A DNA stretch of 64,000 nucleotides from contig NZ_LR593886.1 in the NCBI RefSeq assembly GCF_901538265.1, positions 3,553,737-3,617,736 of the forward strand. Direction: 5' to 3'. A model generated the notes under the pieces. That model did no database searches. It worked only from the letters and a program-made list of their open reading frames with translations, and had not been told where the DNA came from. Shown here one piece after another: positions 44,071 to 53,762 of this stretch; the first letter of the stretch is position 1, and every line of letters starts with the position of its first letter. The DNA comes from Gemmata massiliana. Lineage in GTDB: Bacteria > Planctomycetota > Planctomycetia > Gemmatales > Gemmataceae. The translations under genes and the position numbers were made by a program.

Positions 44071-45321
44071 GTGAAGATCACCGGCCTCGAAACGATTTAC
44101 CTGCCCGAGTACCCGTCCATCCTCTTTGTCGCGGTCCACACGGACGCGGGTTTAACGGGCGTCGCGGACACGTGCTACATGCCGGACGCGATCGCCGGCT
44201 ACGTCCACCAGTTCGCCGCGCCAATGCTACTGGGGCACGACCCGCTCGCGATCGAGCTCCACTGGCGGCGCCTGTACGAAGTCGTCGCGCACACGGTCGG
44301 GAAGGGGGCCGAACTGCGCGGGCTTTCGGCCATTGACGTGTGCTTGTGGGACATTCTGGGACAGGCCGCGGGGATGCCCGTGTGGCAGGTGCTGGGTGGC
44401 GCCACCCGTGACCGTATCCGCACTTACAACACCTGCGGTGGGCCGAGTTACGGGCGAGCGGCGCGCGGGAGCGTCGGCTACGGAACCGACGGCCCCCCAG
44501 GGAAATACGAAGACCTCACGGCGTTCATGGAACGCGCGGACGAGTTGGCCCTGGACCTGTTGTCCGAAGGGCTAACCGGAATGAAGTTGTGGCCGTTCGA
44601 CTTCGTCGCGCACTATCCCGGCGGTGGGGATAACTGGCGCTCGTTTCGCGGCATGTTCGACCCCACGATTCGTTCACTTGGTGGGCACGATATTTCTGCA
44701 GCCGATCTTAATTGGGCGCTGGAGCCGTTCCGCAAGATCCGCAGCGCCGTCGGCGACAAGATGGAGATCATGGTGGAGGGGCACGGCCTCTGGTCGCTCC
44801 CCGCCGCACTCAAGATCGCCCGCGCACTCGAAGAGTTCCGCCCCGCGTGGCTCGAAGACCTGATGCGCGCGGACGACATTGATGCGATTGCCGAACTTCG
44901 GCGCGGAACAACGTGCCCGATCCTGGCCAGCGAGTACCTCGCCACGCGGTACGAGTACCGGCCGCTGTTGGAGAAACAGGCCGCGGACATCGTGATGATC
45001 GATCCGACGTGGGCGGGCGGGATCACCGAGTGCAAGAAGGTGTGTGCGATGGCGGAGGCGTACAAGCGCCCGGTCGCGATGCACGACTGCACCGGTCCGC
45101 TCACGCTGTTCGCGGGCATTCACCTCGCGCTGAATGCACCGAACGCGGTCTACCAGGAATCCGTTCGGGCGTACTTGCGTGTGAACTACCCGGACCTCGT
45201 GACGGATATGCCGGTGATCGAGCGCGGTCACTTCCTCGCCCCGACGAAGCCGGGGCTGGGAACGGCGCTGAACCCTGACATTCGCACGCGCGAAGGGGCG
45301 GTGGTACGGGTATCTCGTTAG
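44071..45321 (+). CDS. Enolase-superfamily (mandelate racemase/muconate lactonizing) enzyme
   Basis: A 416-aa protein starting at GTG 44071. The capping domain (MKITGLETIYLPEYP) precedes the barrel. Catalytic parts are TGMKLWPFD (Lys), IMVEGHGLW, WLEDLM and ILASEYLATRYEY (three acidic metal ligands on successive strands) and AMHDCTGPLT (His). The family abstracts the alpha-proton of carboxylates; many members are sugar-acid dehydratases. The first ligand is Glu rather than the usual Asp. It is the last gene of the esterase-SDR set; its stop overlaps the convergent aminotransferase stop by 2 nt. Confidence 0.85.
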   Translation: MKITGLETIYLPEYPSILFVAVHTDAGLTGVADTCYMPDAIAGYVHQFAAPMLLGHDPLAIELHWRRLYEVVAHTVGKGAELRGLSAIDVCLWDILGQAAGMPVWQVLGGATRDRIRTYNTCGGPSYGRAARGSVGYGTDGPPGKYEDLTAFMERADELALDLLSEGLTGMKLWPFDFVAHYPGGGDNWRSFRGMFDPTIRSLGGHDISAADLNWALEPFRKIRSAVGDKMEIMVEGHGLWSLPAALKIARALEEFRPAWLEDLMRADDIDAIAELRRGTTCPILASEYLATRYEYRPLLEKQAADIVMIDPTWAGGITECKKVCAMAEAYKRPVAMHDCTGPLTLFAGIHLALNAPNAVYQESVRAYLRVNYPDLVTDMPVIERGHFLAPTKPGLGTALNPDIRTREGAVVRVSR

Positions 45322-46451
45322 CCGACGGCCGCGAGTGCGGCTTTCAACTCTTTCAGTAATTTCTCGATGTCTCCTGCGGTGTTGTAGCCGTGGATCGCAA
45401 CTCGAATGCGCCCGGCCGGGTTCATCACGTGGATATTGGCCGCGTGGAGCCGCGCTTGAAGCGCCGCCGCCTTCGGGTGCTTGAACACGAGGATTCCGGC
45501 GACGGACTCCGGTTCGTTCGGGGTGAGCAGTTCCACGGGAAGTTTCTTCAGCTCCGCAAGGCAGTGCTCGATGAGCGGCCGGGCGTGCGCATCGATCTTC
45601 GCGACGCCGACCCCGCGAATGTATTCCAGCGCAGCTCGGATCGCGTACAGCGCCGGGTAATTCGGCATCCCGACCATGAAGCTTGCTGCGCCGGGTTTGC
45701 TTTTAACCGTCTCGAAACTGCTGGGGCCGAAGGCGTCTTCAAGGTTAAACCAGCCGCCCGCGGGGGCGGTCCATTCGGCGGCGCGCTCTTTCGGCACGCC
45801 GACCAGTCCACCGCCGTGTGAGGCGAGTATCCACTTGTGCGTGCTGCTGACGATCAGGTCCGCACCTGCGAGATCGAGCGGCACGCGACCAAGTGCTTGT
45901 GTCACATCTACTGCGAGTAGAGCAGGGGAGTGCTTGCGGACCGCTTCCACGATCGGCGGGAGCGCAACTTGGAAGCCGCTGTAAAAGCTCACGAGCGAGA
46001 CGGTGACCAACCGCGTTTTTGCACTGAGCAGCGGAACGAGGTCTTCGATACGAAGGGCACCATTTCGGTGACGCCACACGCGGGTGGTCGCCGGGCACGA
46101 CGGCTGGAGCCACGGCGTCGAACTGGCGGGGAAGTCGAGGTCGGTCACGACGACCTCGTCACCCGGCTTCAACTGGAGCGCGAGCGCGGCGAGGTTGTAC
46201 GCTTCCGACGAGCACGAACAGATCCCGATTTCTGCCGGCGTGAGCTCGAAAAACTCGGCTGTGAGCGCTTTCGCTGCTTCCCACTGCGCCGCGTGCGGGA
46301 TTCGACCGTCCATCCCGAGCTGTTTGTCGCGAAAATATTGCTGAAGTGCCTCTCCCACCGCGAGCGGCGGAACCCCCTCCGCGGCCGTGTTCAAGTACGA
46401 CTTGCCTTCGAGCGTGGGGAAATCGCGCCGGCGTGATTCCGCTGTGAGCAT
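45318..46451 (-). CDS. Class V aminotransferase (cysteine-desulfurase/isopenicillin-epimerase-like)
   Basis: A 377-aa PLP enzyme from ATG 46451; the frame goes up to 46532 without support. MLTAESRRRDFPTLEGKSYLNTAAEG is the family opening. The PLP site is VSSTHKWILASHGGG with the Schiff-base Lys, and the aspartate lies in LLAVDVTQALGRVPLD. VVTDLDFPASSTPWL and CSCSSEAYNLAAL are also typical. Members act as epimerases, kynureninase-like lyases or desulfurases. No Fe-S assembly partners are adjacent, so a housekeeping NifS role is unlikely. Convergent with the enolase-superfamily gene. Confidence 0.85.
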   Translation of the reverse strand: MLTAESRRRDFPTLEGKSYLNTAAEGVPPLAVGEALQQYFRDKQLGMDGRIPHAAQWEAAKALTAEFFELTPAEIGICSCSSEAYNLAALALQLKPGDEVVVTDLDFPASSTPWLQPSCPATTRVWRHRNGALRIEDLVPLLSAKTRLVTVSLVSFYSGFQVALPPIVEAVRKHSPALLAVDVTQALGRVPLDLAGADLIVSSTHKWILASHGGGLVGVPKERAAEWTAPAGGWFNLEDAFGPSSFETVKSKPGAASFMVGMPNYPALYAIRAALEYIRGVGVAKIDAHARPLIEHCLAELKKLPVELLTPNEPESVAGILVFKHPKAAALQARLHAANIHVMNPAGRIRVAIHGYNTAGDIEKLLKELKAALAAVG

Positions 46452-46566
46452 GTTCGCTGTCTCCGGAGAGTCGATTCGTCTGTTGTAGTGGGTTGCGAAA
46501 CCCGTTGACGCCCCGTGCGATTCAAGTGACACTGGCTGTGTTCATATTTCATTCGGAGGTCATTTC

Positions 46567-47904
46567 ATGCGCTCCGTGTACGTGTTGTTTGCACTCGCGC
46601 TTGGTACCGCGCCGGTTGCCGCGGAGGATTGGGGGCAGTGGCTCGGTCCGAAACGCGACGCCGTGTGGAACGAGAAGGGACTCGTCACCAAGTTCCCGAA
46701 GGACGGCCCGACCGTCGTGTGGCGGAAGCCGATCGCGGCAGGGTACGCGGGGCCGGCGGTTGTTGGCGACAAACTCTACATCATGGACCGCGAGAAGGCG
46801 GAAGCCGACCCGAAGAACCCGCCGCCCAAAGGCACGCTGCCGGGCAACGAGCGCGTGCTGTGCATGAACGTGGCCGACGGCAAAATACTCTGGACTCATT
46901 CTTACGACTGCCCCTACACGAACGTGTCGTACCCCAGCGGTCCGCGCACGACGCCCGTTGTGGACGGCAACCGGCTGTACACGCTCGGCACAATGGGCGA
47001 CCTCCTCTGCCTGAACGCGGCGGACGGGAAGCCGATTTGGTCGAAGAACTTCGTGAAGGACTACAAGGCGCCCGTCCCCGCGTGGGGTTGGTCCGCGCAC
47101 CTGTTGCTCGACGGCGACACACTCGTCGCGCTCGTCGGTGGTGACGGGCAAGCGGTGGTCGCGTTCGACAAGAAGACCGGTAAGGAGAAGTGGAAGGCGC
47201 TTTCCACAAAGGAAATTTGCTATTCACCGCCGATCGTTACGGAGGCCGGCGGGAAGCGCCAGCTCATCGTGTGGCTGTCCGAAGCCCTGTATTCTCTGGA
47301 TCTGGCTACGGGCACGGAGTATTGGAAACACAAGCACCCGGACGCGGGCGAGGTGGCGCGCCCGGCCGTGTCGATCATCACCCCGAAGCGGGCGGGGGAC
47401 AAGCTGCTCGTCTCGTCGTTCTACCACGGCACGCTCTGTCTCACGCTCGACAAGGACAAGCCGGCGGCAACGGTCGCGTGGCGCTCGAAGTCCTCGTACC
47501 CCAAGCCGATCGACGGACTCAACGCGGTGATGACGAGCCTGCTCGTGAAGGACGGGCACGTGTACGGCGTGGCGGGGATGGGCGAACTCATTTGCCAGAA
47601 GCTCGATACCGGCGCGGTAGTGCGCACGGGCGACGAAATCTTCGGCGACAAGGCCGCGTTCTGCGGGTCGGTGTTCTGGGTGGATGCGGGCGGAGTGGTC
47701 TACGGACTGACCGATCAGGGTGATCTCGTTATTTTGAAACTGTCGCCCGAGAAGTGTGACGTACTCGCTTCGGCCCACGTCCTCGAACCGACGCACGCCG
47801 CGAAGGGCCGCAAAGCGGTGTGGGCACACCCCGCGTTCGCGGACCGGCGCGTGTACTTCAAGAACGACAAGGAAATTGTCTGCGTTTCACTCGCGGTGGG
47901 GTGA
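46567..47904 (+). CDS. Secreted PQQ-type beta-propeller protein
   Basis: A 445-aa protein from ATG 46567 (CGGAGG upstream) with a signal peptide (MRSVYVLFALALGTAPVAA). It has the planctomycete opening DWGQWLGPKRDAVWNEKG and then propeller blades: VVGDKLYIMD, VLCMNVADGKILWTHSY, VVDGNRLYTLGTMGDLLCLNAADGKPIW, VVAFDKKTGKEKWKAL and LYSLDLATGTEYW. These are PQQ-like (pyrrolo-quinoline quinone dehydrogenase) repeats. No heme or quinone site is clear, so it may be a structural propeller rather than a dehydrogenase. Confidence 0.88.
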   Translation: MRSVYVLFALALGTAPVAAEDWGQWLGPKRDAVWNEKGLVTKFPKDGPTVVWRKPIAAGYAGPAVVGDKLYIMDREKAEADPKNPPPKGTLPGNERVLCMNVADGKILWTHSYDCPYTNVSYPSGPRTTPVVDGNRLYTLGTMGDLLCLNAADGKPIWSKNFVKDYKAPVPAWGWSAHLLLDGDTLVALVGGDGQAVVAFDKKTGKEKWKALSTKEICYSPPIVTEAGGKRQLIVWLSEALYSLDLATGTEYWKHKHPDAGEVARPAVSIITPKRAGDKLLVSSFYHGTLCLTLDKDKPAATVAWRSKSSYPKPIDGLNAVMTSLLVKDGHVYGVAGMGELICQKLDTGAVVRTGDEIFGDKAAFCGSVFWVDAGGVVYGLTDQGDLVILKLSPEKCDVLASAHVLEPTHAAKGRKAVWAHPAFADRRVYFKNDKEIVCVSLAVG

Positions 47905-47927
47905 GTACGTCGTTCGGCGCTGGCGGA

Positions 47928-48902
47928 TCAGCTTGCTGTGAACCGCCAGCGCCCGAACGGATTGAAGAAGAAATCGTCCTCGTCGTACCCCGTACACGGC
48001 TCCCACGCGACGCGGTACCGCGGGGTGGCTGCACTCGCGCTAAACGTGTGTCCAGAAGCGAATTCACCATCGGGGCACTCGACTAGCAGATACATTGCGA
48101 AGGCGCGGAACAACTCGACGGCGTCCTTCACGGGCGCCAAATCGGTTGCGGTGATGAGGTCCGGTTTGCCGAGCAAGTGCATCCCGCACGAATAGAAATC
48201 GCCTTTGGATTGAATCGGGTACGCTACGAACGCATCGAACAGACCCGTCCAGAACTCTGCACGGTCACTCGGGTCGTCGGCTTGTTTGGCGAGTGCCTGC
48301 CAGCGCGCGGAACTGTGAGCGATTCCGGAGCTTTCGCACTTCATCGCGAATCCGGTCGCATCGAGCAAACGGGCGCCAGCCTGAAGTAATTTCTGACTCA
48401 CATTCGGGGCTTCGCGCGCTGAGAAATTCTTGCTGAACACGTACAGCACGCTCTCGTGCTGGGCGATGCGAGCGAAGTCTGCCGGCTTCAGCGTGGGCGA
48501 CACGCGGAACGATGATGACTCGAACGCTTTCGCCATCCGCTCGTCACGCGGGGCGAATTCGTACTGGAGTCCGAGTTCGTCCAGGATCGGTTGGGCTTTA
48601 GCCGGAAAATCGGCGCCCCCAACGAGGCACAGCAAGATCTTGGGCAAGTAGCCGTTCCCGGTCAACTCGACGCGGAGCCGGTGCCAGTCGGCCCAGCAGT
48701 TCTCGGGTTCGACGTCACAGTACCCACGGCTAGCGGTCATGTCGTCGGCCGCACTGGGCCGCATCATGACGCAAATCGCGTGGTCGCGCACGCGCTCGAC
48801 TTCGGCTTCTGTTAGAGGCGTACCCTTGAGTTTTTCCGCGTGCGCGAGCAGAGTTGCTAACGGCGGAACGAAGACTGGAACGAGGGCGTTGTCCGTTGCC
48901 AT
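47928..48902 (-). CDS. Conserved-looking hypothetical protein
   Basis: A 324-aa cytosolic-looking protein from ATG 48902. It has no signal, membrane segment or known motif. An early ATLLAHAEKLKGTPLTEAEVERVRDHA helix-rich part is followed by GYCDVEPENCWADWHRLR, a beta-alpha stretch LPKILLCLVGGADFPAKAQPILDEL, and an unusual C-terminal DEDDFFFNPFGRWRFTAS. Codon use and balanced composition indicate a real gene. It follows the DUF1501 gene by 22 nt and may be the last member of that operon. Function not recognised. Confidence 0.65.
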   Translation of the reverse strand: MATDNALVPVFVPPLATLLAHAEKLKGTPLTEAEVERVRDHAICVMMRPSAADDMTASRGYCDVEPENCWADWHRLRVELTGNGYLPKILLCLVGGADFPAKAQPILDELGLQYEFAPRDERMAKAFESSSFRVSPTLKPADFARIAQHESVLYVFSKNFSAREAPNVSQKLLQAGARLLDATGFAMKCESSGIAHSSARWQALAKQADDPSDRAEFWTGLFDAFVAYPIQSKGDFYSCGMHLLGKPDLITATDLAPVKDAVELFRAFAMYLLVECPDGEFASGHTFSASAATPRYRVAWEPCTGYDEDDFFFNPFGRWRFTAS

Positions 48903-48924
48903 GTGTACTTGCTCGGTGATATCG

Positions 48925-50322
48925 CTACTTCAGAATGTCTTTCACCACGTTGCCGTGAACGTCGGTGAGGCGGAAATCGCGGCCCGCGTGCCGGTACGTC
49001 AACTTCTCGTGGTCGAGTCCGAGCAGGTGTAGGAGCGTCGCGTGGAAATCGTGGACGTGGACTTTCTTTTCGGCCACGGCTGCGGCGATGTCGTCGGTGG
49101 CGCCGTAAGCGATGCCTGGCTTGATCCCGCCGCCCGCGATCCACGACGAGAAGCACGCCGGGTGGTGCCCGCGGCCCTTCGTTCCGTCCTGGCCGGGCGT
49201 GCGCCCGAACTCCGTCGTCCACACCACGAGCGTGTCATCGAGCATCCCGAGGCGCTTGAGGTCGGTGAGCAGGCCCGCGATCGGGCGGTCGATCTTCTTG
49301 GCGAGCGGTTCGTGCTCGCCCATGTCGCTGTGCGAGTCCCAGTTCTTCGCCGAGCTTCCGTCGATGAGTTCGATGAACCGCACCCCGCGTTCCGCGAGCC
49401 GGCGGGCGATGAGGCACTGCCAGCCGAAGCTCTCGGTGTCGGCGCGCTTCACCCCGTACAGGTCGAGCGTAGCGTCCGTTTCTTTTGACAGATCGAACGC
49501 TTCGGGCGCCTCGAACTGCATCTTGAACGCGGTCTCGAACGATCGGATGCGCGCGGCCATGTCGCCGTCGTGCCCGTGGGTCTTCAGGTGGCTCTTGTTG
49601 AGCGCGTCCGCGAACCCGAGTTCGAGTTCCTGAAGGGCATCGGTGCCGGGTTGCCGCTTCACGTTCGGTACCGGCTCTTTCCCCGGTAGCACCCGCGTAC
49701 CCTGGTGATAGGCCGGCAAGAAATCGTTCGCGAACACCTGCGTGCCGGCGTAGGGCAGTTGCGGCGCGATGACGACGAACGACGGGAGGTTCTGGTTCAC
49801 GGTGCCCAGACCGTAGCTGACCCAACTCCCGATGCTCGGCCGCGCCGCGAAGAACGACCCGGTGTGGATCGCGAGCGTGGCCTGGAAGTGCTCGTTGTTG
49901 TCGGTGCTCATCGAGCGGATGAGGCACACGTCGTCCATGCGCTCGCGGATGTGCGGGAACAGGTCGCTCACCTGTGTTCCGCACGTGCCGCCCGGTTTGA
50001 ACGCCCACCGGGGCTTGAGGAGCGGGCGCTTTTCGAGCGACAGCCCGCCGCCCACACCGAGCGTCTTGCCGTCGGCCGCGAACAGCTTGGGCTTGGGGTC
50101 GAACGTGTCCATTTGCGACACGCCGCCGGTGGAGAACAGGAAGATGACGCGCTTGGCCTTCGGCGCGAAGTGCGGCTTCTTGGGCGCGAGCGGATCAGCA
50201 TCGATCGCCCGGCGCTCTTCGGCCGCGAGCAGTTGCGACACGATTCCGGGGAACAGCAGCGACCCACCGACCATTGAGCGGATCGCGGCGCGCCGGGTGG
50301 GGAGTATTTCAGGAACGGTCAT
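48925..50322 (-). CDS. DUF1501 protein (second copy)
   Basis: A 465-aa DUF1501 protein from ATG 50322. The N-terminus ILPTRRAAIRSMVGGSLLFPG is Tat-like (Arg-Arg then a hydrophobic stretch). Blocks are FLFSTGGVSQMDTFDPKP, RPSIGSWVSYGLG, DSHSDMGEHEPLAKK and VWTTEFGRTPGQDGTKGRGHHP (in parts). Its start overlaps the stop of the SMI1/KNR4 gene (ATGA). The first DUF1501 copy at 4.1-5.5 kb is only distantly similar, so the two belong to different subfamilies, each with its own DUF1549/1553 partner. Confidence 0.9.
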   Translation of the reverse strand: MTVPEILPTRRAAIRSMVGGSLLFPGIVSQLLAAEERRAIDADPLAPKKPHFAPKAKRVIFLFSTGGVSQMDTFDPKPKLFAADGKTLGVGGGLSLEKRPLLKPRWAFKPGGTCGTQVSDLFPHIRERMDDVCLIRSMSTDNNEHFQATLAIHTGSFFAARPSIGSWVSYGLGTVNQNLPSFVVIAPQLPYAGTQVFANDFLPAYHQGTRVLPGKEPVPNVKRQPGTDALQELELGFADALNKSHLKTHGHDGDMAARIRSFETAFKMQFEAPEAFDLSKETDATLDLYGVKRADTESFGWQCLIARRLAERGVRFIELIDGSSAKNWDSHSDMGEHEPLAKKIDRPIAGLLTDLKRLGMLDDTLVVWTTEFGRTPGQDGTKGRGHHPACFSSWIAGGGIKPGIAYGATDDIAAAVAEKKVHVHDFHATLLHLLGLDHEKLTYRHAGRDFRLTDVHGNVVKDILK

Positions 50323-51260
50323 GCGGTACCTTGCGTGTTGAGTGCGATCAGTTCCCGCGCCCGCTTAACGATGTCGATCATGATCGTCGGTGACCGGCGA
50401 TCAGTAAAAAACATCGGCACGTTTAGCCACACCGTTCCCGGCTCCAAGCGCGGGCAGTCGTCGTGTACTTCTGCAACCGTCAAGCCGGCGCTTTTGAGCG
50501 CGTCGACCACTTGGCGCGAAAATGCTCGCACCTCTTGGCGGTGTTGTTGAATTGCGGACTGTGCTTGGGGCGAGGTTATCCGAGAGAGCTTCGCGAGCGC
50601 TGTGGCGCGCTGGTACTCGTCCCCGTTGTCCAAGAATTGTGCCACTTCACTTACTTCATTTTCCGAGAACAGCGTGATCGCCCACCGCTCGGCATCCGCA
50701 CGCTCGGTGCTGCCTTCTTCGAGAGTGGTGGCGAAGGCAAGAAGGCGTTGAGCGGTTTCGACGTCGTCCGAGGTTCTGTCGCTGGTAGTTAGGTGCAACT
50801 CTTGCGGAAGCTCCCACAACGATGGCCCGTCATCGAGTTCGGCTGTTGGTGCTTCCAATACCTTGCAGATGGTATCCAGGAACGAGCCGAGGCTGCGATA
50901 CTCGATTCGGGCAATATCGTCGTGGTTGACGCGGACGATGTACCCACTTACCGGACCGGCACAGCAGACGCAGTGCGGATTCGAGTCATTCAGATCGGTA
51001 AATGGAAAGTACCCCCACACACCCGAGGTGCCGAGTTTTTGGGAATTGTGTACGCAGTCCGCGACCTCATTCAAACTGAGAATTCGTAACGAGCCGCGCT
51101 GACCGTCGATGACGAGACCGTTGCAGTGTTCGTACAGGCGGCGCAATTGGGGCGGTATTGTGAGGCCCGTTTGGGCTCCGAAGGTATCGAATTCGCTGGC
51201 CGTCGCCCCACTCGCGGGAGTAACGCCGGGACACGCCGTGAGTCGGCTGAAGTCGGTCAC
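50319..51260 (-). CDS. SMI1/KNR4-domain protein inside a DUF1553-DUF1501 operon
   Basis: A 313-aa protein starting at GTG 51260, with GGAGGCAC immediately upstream (an ATG there is followed at once by TGA). The N-terminal half is SUKH-like (FGAQTGLTIPPQLRRLYEHCNGL, WGYFPFTDLNDSNPHCVCCAGP, FLDTICKVL). The C-terminal half is helical (AERWAITLFSENEVSEVAQF, QRATALAKLSRI) and ends in a strand-rich part. It lies 18 nt after the DUF1549/1553 gene and overlaps DUF1501 by 4 nt, so it is translated with them. Such a cytosolic scaffold is unexpected in this secreted-protein operon. Confidence 0.78.
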   Translation of the reverse strand: MTDFSRLTACPGVTPASGATASEFDTFGAQTGLTIPPQLRRLYEHCNGLVIDGQRGSLRILSLNEVADCVHNSQKLGTSGVWGYFPFTDLNDSNPHCVCCAGPVSGYIVRVNHDDIARIEYRSLGSFLDTICKVLEAPTAELDDGPSLWELPQELHLTTSDRTSDDVETAQRLLAFATTLEEGSTERADAERWAITLFSENEVSEVAQFLDNGDEYQRATALAKLSRITSPQAQSAIQQHRQEVRAFSRQVVDALKSAGLTVAEVHDDCPRLEPGTVWLNVPMFFTDRRSPTIMIDIVKRARELIALNTQGTA

Positions 51261-51278
51261 ATGTGCCTCCGTTCGTCT

Positions 51279-53762
51279 TCAGTCCAGATACACGAATTCG
51301 TTGCTCAGGAACAGCGCGCGGGCGAGGCTCTCCCATGCTTTGGCCGGGAGTTTTCCCGCTGGAGTGCCGGACGCTTTCAGCTTGTCGCGTACTTTCGTCA
51401 GGTAGTCTGTTGCGGCGGTGATTTCGTCGGCTGTGGGGGCACGGCCGAACAGTAAGGTGTACGCGCGTTCGATGCGGGCGGTATCGTTCCGGCTCTCGTC
51501 GCACACGCGCTCGGCGAACTTCTTGGCCTGAGCGTGGACGAACGGGTCATTCATCAGGTAGAGCGCTTGCAGTGGCGTGGTGCTCGTGAGCCGGCGGTCG
51601 GTGCTCGCGTTGGTGTCCGCGCCGTCGAACAGCGCGAAGAACGGGTGCCGCTGGAACCGCTGCGCCATCACGTATACGCTCCGCTTGTTCGTCTCGTACA
51701 CCGCCTTGAACGGGTGGTGCTGCGTGAAGTTCCAGGTGCTCATCGCGGGGAACGGGTGCGCGCCGCCCGGGGACCGGTCGAGGTTCCCCGCCGCCGCGAG
51801 TAGCGAGTCGCGGATGGATTCCGCGTCGAGCCGGCGCTTGTCGAACCGCCACAGGTAATCGTTCGCGACATCGATTTTGGCGCTCGTTTCGTCGTCGCGA
51901 CTCGACTGCTGGTAGGTGCGCGAGAGCATGATGAGTCGGTGCATCGATTTCATCGACCACTTCTCTTCGACGAAACGCGCTGCGAGGTAGTCGAGCAGTT
52001 CCGGGTGCGTAGGTGGTTGGCCGAGAACGCCGAAGTTGCTCGCGGTGCGAACGATCCCCTTTCCGAAGTGGTACTGCCAGACGCGGTTCACCATCACGCG
52101 GGCCGTGAGGGGGTTCTTCGCGTCAACGACCCAGTTCGCGAGTTCGAGTCGGCCACTGTTCTTTGTCGCGGCGGGGAGTGTTTGCTCACCCAGGACGGTG
52201 GGGAATCGCCGCGGGACTTCTGGCCCCAGACGCTCCGGGTCGCCCTTGATCTGCACGCAGGCGTTGCCGACCTTCTTCTTGCCCTCCGTTTTGCCTTCGG
52301 CGACCGCGTACACCGTCTCGAACGGGAGGGGTTTCTTGGCGTAGTTTTCAAGTTCTTGTTGCGCGGCCTTGATCTTTTGCTTGAGTGCATCGACTTTCTT
52401 GTTGCCTTCGGCGATGCGGGCCTTCCGTTCTTGCTCGTCTTGAATTTTTTCGGCCCCGGCGAGCGCCTTTTCTGCCGCGGTCTTCTCGGCAACGACCGCT
52501 TTCACCTTCGCGTCAAACTCGGCCATCTTTTGTGCGCGCTCCTTCTCGAACGCGGCGATGTCTTCTTGCGGCGCCAGTGGAACGAAGTCGCGCTGGACCT
52601 TGTCGAGTTCGATCCCGGGGCGCGGGTAGCGCGTGCTGGAGAAGAAGCCATAGAGCGCGTAGTAGTCGTGCTGGCTGATCGGGTCGAATTTGTGGTCGTG
52701 GCACCGCGCACAGTTGATCGTGAGCCCGAGGAACGTGCGCCCCAAGTTGTCGATCTGGTCCTCGTAGGTGAGGTACCACGGGTAGCGCTCGTCCTCGTAG
52801 GAACCGAACCGCTTGGTGTTCGCGAGGTAGCCGGTTGCGATCAATTTCGTCTGACGGTCTGCTTCGTTTTTGGAGGGAAGCAAGTCCCCTGCGAGCTGTT
52901 GGCGGACGAACTCGTCGTAGGGGAGGTCGCGGTTGAACGCTTCGATCACCCAGTTCCGGTACCGGAAGATTTGTGGGATGGGGTAGTCGGAGTTGTCGCC
53001 CGCGGTGTCCGCGTAGCGCACGACATCGAGCCAGTGGCGCCCCCAGCGCTCGCCGTAAGCCGGCGACGCGAGCAACCGGTCGACCACCTTCGCGAACGCT
53101 TCGGGCGAGCCATCTTTCAGGAACGCTTCAATCTCTTCCGGGGTGGGCGGAAGCCCCGTAAGGTCGAATGTCGCACGCCGAATGAGCGCACGTTTGTCTG
53201 CGGGCGGGGACGGTTTCAGCCCTTTCGCGTCGAGTTTCGCCTGAATGAAGTTATCGATGGGGTTCGTCGCCCCGGACTTCGGCACCTCCGGCCGCACGAC
53301 GGGGCGGAACGACCAGAACTCTTTCGCCTTCTCGAAGTCGATCTTTTTCGCCCCGCTCCCGCCGTCACGCGGGTCCGGGGCGCCCATTTTCACCCAGGCT
53401 TCGAGGTCCGCGATCTCTTCCGACTTGAGTTTCACGTCCGGTGGCATTTTCAGGGACGGGTCCGCGTGCCTCACGGCCTGGATTAGCAGGCTTTTTGCGG
53501 GATCGCCGGAGACGATCAATGGCCCCGACGAACCGCCTTTCAGTACCGCCTCGCGCGTGTCGAGTCGTAGGTCGCCCTTAACCTTTTTCGCTTCCGCGCT
53601 GTGGCACGAATAGCAGTGCTTGATTAGCACCGGGCGGATCTTCTTCTCAAAGAACTCGACGTGTTCGGGCGACGGTTTCGCCAGTGGCGGCTTGTCTTCT
53701 CCTCGTGCGGGAGAAGCGAACGCCAGAAACGAAAGCGCGAGCCAGAGAAATTGGGTGCGCAT
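51279..53762 (-). CDS. PSCyt1/DUF1549/DUF1553 protein with coiled coil
   Basis: An 827-aa secreted protein from ATG 53762, chosen for its signal peptide (MRTQFLWLALSFLAFASPARG) over the slightly longer frame. The PSCyt1 heme motif is Cys50-x2-Cys53-His54 (HCYSCHSAEAKK). DUF1549 has LIRRATFDLTGLPPTPEE, RWGRHWLDVVRYADT and NCARCHDHKFDP. A long Lys/Glu/Ala coiled coil interrupts (about 415-485). DUF1553 is near the C-terminus (MVNRVWQYHFGKGIV, RLDAESIRDSLLAAAG, LYLMNDPFV). It is the full-length version of the 5.5-7.2 kb protein and leads the operon with SMI1/KNR4 and DUF1501. Confidence 0.92.
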   Translation of the reverse strand: MRTQFLWLALSFLAFASPARGEDKPPLAKPSPEHVEFFEKKIRPVLIKHCYSCHSAEAKKVKGDLRLDTREAVLKGGSSGPLIVSGDPAKSLLIQAVRHADPSLKMPPDVKLKSEEIADLEAWVKMGAPDPRDGGSGAKKIDFEKAKEFWSFRPVVRPEVPKSGATNPIDNFIQAKLDAKGLKPSPPADKRALIRRATFDLTGLPPTPEEIEAFLKDGSPEAFAKVVDRLLASPAYGERWGRHWLDVVRYADTAGDNSDYPIPQIFRYRNWVIEAFNRDLPYDEFVRQQLAGDLLPSKNEADRQTKLIATGYLANTKRFGSYEDERYPWYLTYEDQIDNLGRTFLGLTINCARCHDHKFDPISQHDYYALYGFFSSTRYPRPGIELDKVQRDFVPLAPQEDIAAFEKERAQKMAEFDAKVKAVVAEKTAAEKALAGAEKIQDEQERKARIAEGNKKVDALKQKIKAAQQELENYAKKPLPFETVYAVAEGKTEGKKKVGNACVQIKGDPERLGPEVPRRFPTVLGEQTLPAATKNSGRLELANWVVDAKNPLTARVMVNRVWQYHFGKGIVRTASNFGVLGQPPTHPELLDYLAARFVEEKWSMKSMHRLIMLSRTYQQSSRDDETSAKIDVANDYLWRFDKRRLDAESIRDSLLAAAGNLDRSPGGAHPFPAMSTWNFTQHHPFKAVYETNKRSVYVMAQRFQRHPFFALFDGADTNASTDRRLTSTTPLQALYLMNDPFVHAQAKKFAERVCDESRNDTARIERAYTLLFGRAPTADEITAATDYLTKVRDKLKASGTPAGKLPAKAWESLARALFLSNEFVYLD

